Part shown: positions 63,961 to 64,000 of the stretch, piece by piece
Layout: each line of letters begins with the position of its first letter
Position numbering within the stretch: the first letter of the stretch is position 1
NCBI GenBank assembly: GCA_011800805.1
Contig: MPNW01000055.1
Location: 35,694-99,693 of the forward strand
DNA: 64,000 bases
DNA from: Hirudo medicinalis
Taxonomy: Eukaryota > Annelida > Clitellata > Hirudinida > Hirudinidae
Direction of reading: 5' to 3'
Program-made: the position numbers and the translations under genes
The notes under the pieces: generated by a model
The model's input: the letters and a program-made list of their open reading frames with translations, nothing else
The model's database searches: none
Told to the model about the DNA's origin: nothing

Positions 63961-64000
63961 ATCGCCATCATCACCAGGAGCCTTATTTTTAACATTCTAT

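Overview
This window is a 64 kb piece of an AT-rich animal (metazoan) nuclear genome, almost certainly from an invertebrate. The evidence is the multi-exon genes with GT-AG introns of about 60-1,200 bp, conserved animal genes (ANKRD16, ABI, cytosolic CARS, REV1, DNAJC2), tRNA-derived SINEs, CR1-like LINE debris, Helitron, Merlin and hAT remnants, and very many AT-rich and ATC/ATT microsatellites. I cannot name the species. Two single-base Ns (2307 and 58566) mark assembly joints.

Layout. 1-25.1 kb is gene-poor. It holds microsatellites, a 9-bp minisatellite, a LINE ORF1 copy, SINEs, one decayed Helitron-like coding region (15.2-16.7 kb, minus) and at most a weak orphan exon pair at 13.7-14.4 kb. 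25.1-53.6 kb is a dense gene block: ANKRD16 (minus), ABI (minus), then CARS, REV1 and DNAJC2 (all plus). I could read nearly every exon of these by matching splice sites to conserved protein sequence. The exon lengths of REV1 and DNAJC2 sum exactly to open frames of 966 and 626 codons. 53.6-61.2 kb holds transposon debris (LTR-like sequence, a nested hAT element with a clean 8-bp target duplication, a LINE endonuclease fragment, a Merlin transposase fragment) and two small genes: a two-exon 45-residue membrane microprotein and a single-exon GT32-type glycosyltransferase. 61.3-63.3 kb is one long terminal exon of an unrecognised, disordered, Ser/Asn-rich protein (minus). The window ends in a long ATC microsatellite.

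Functionally the central block is housekeeping: a tRNA synthetase (CARS), an ankyrin protein known in mammals to limit alanyl-tRNA synthetase errors (ANKRD16), a ribosome-associated J-protein (DNAJC2), a translesion polymerase and scaffold (REV1) and an actin regulator (ABI). ABI and CARS are divergent from a common interval of about 1.1 kb. Both ABI and CARS carry one apparent single-base deletion in a conserved coding exon, most simply read as sequencing or assembly error. I found no convincing new multi-gene system. The most interesting items are the ORF1-only LINE family, the GT32 enzyme with a DVN in place of DXD, the microprotein, the unknown large exon and the Helitron-linked cysteine protease fragment.
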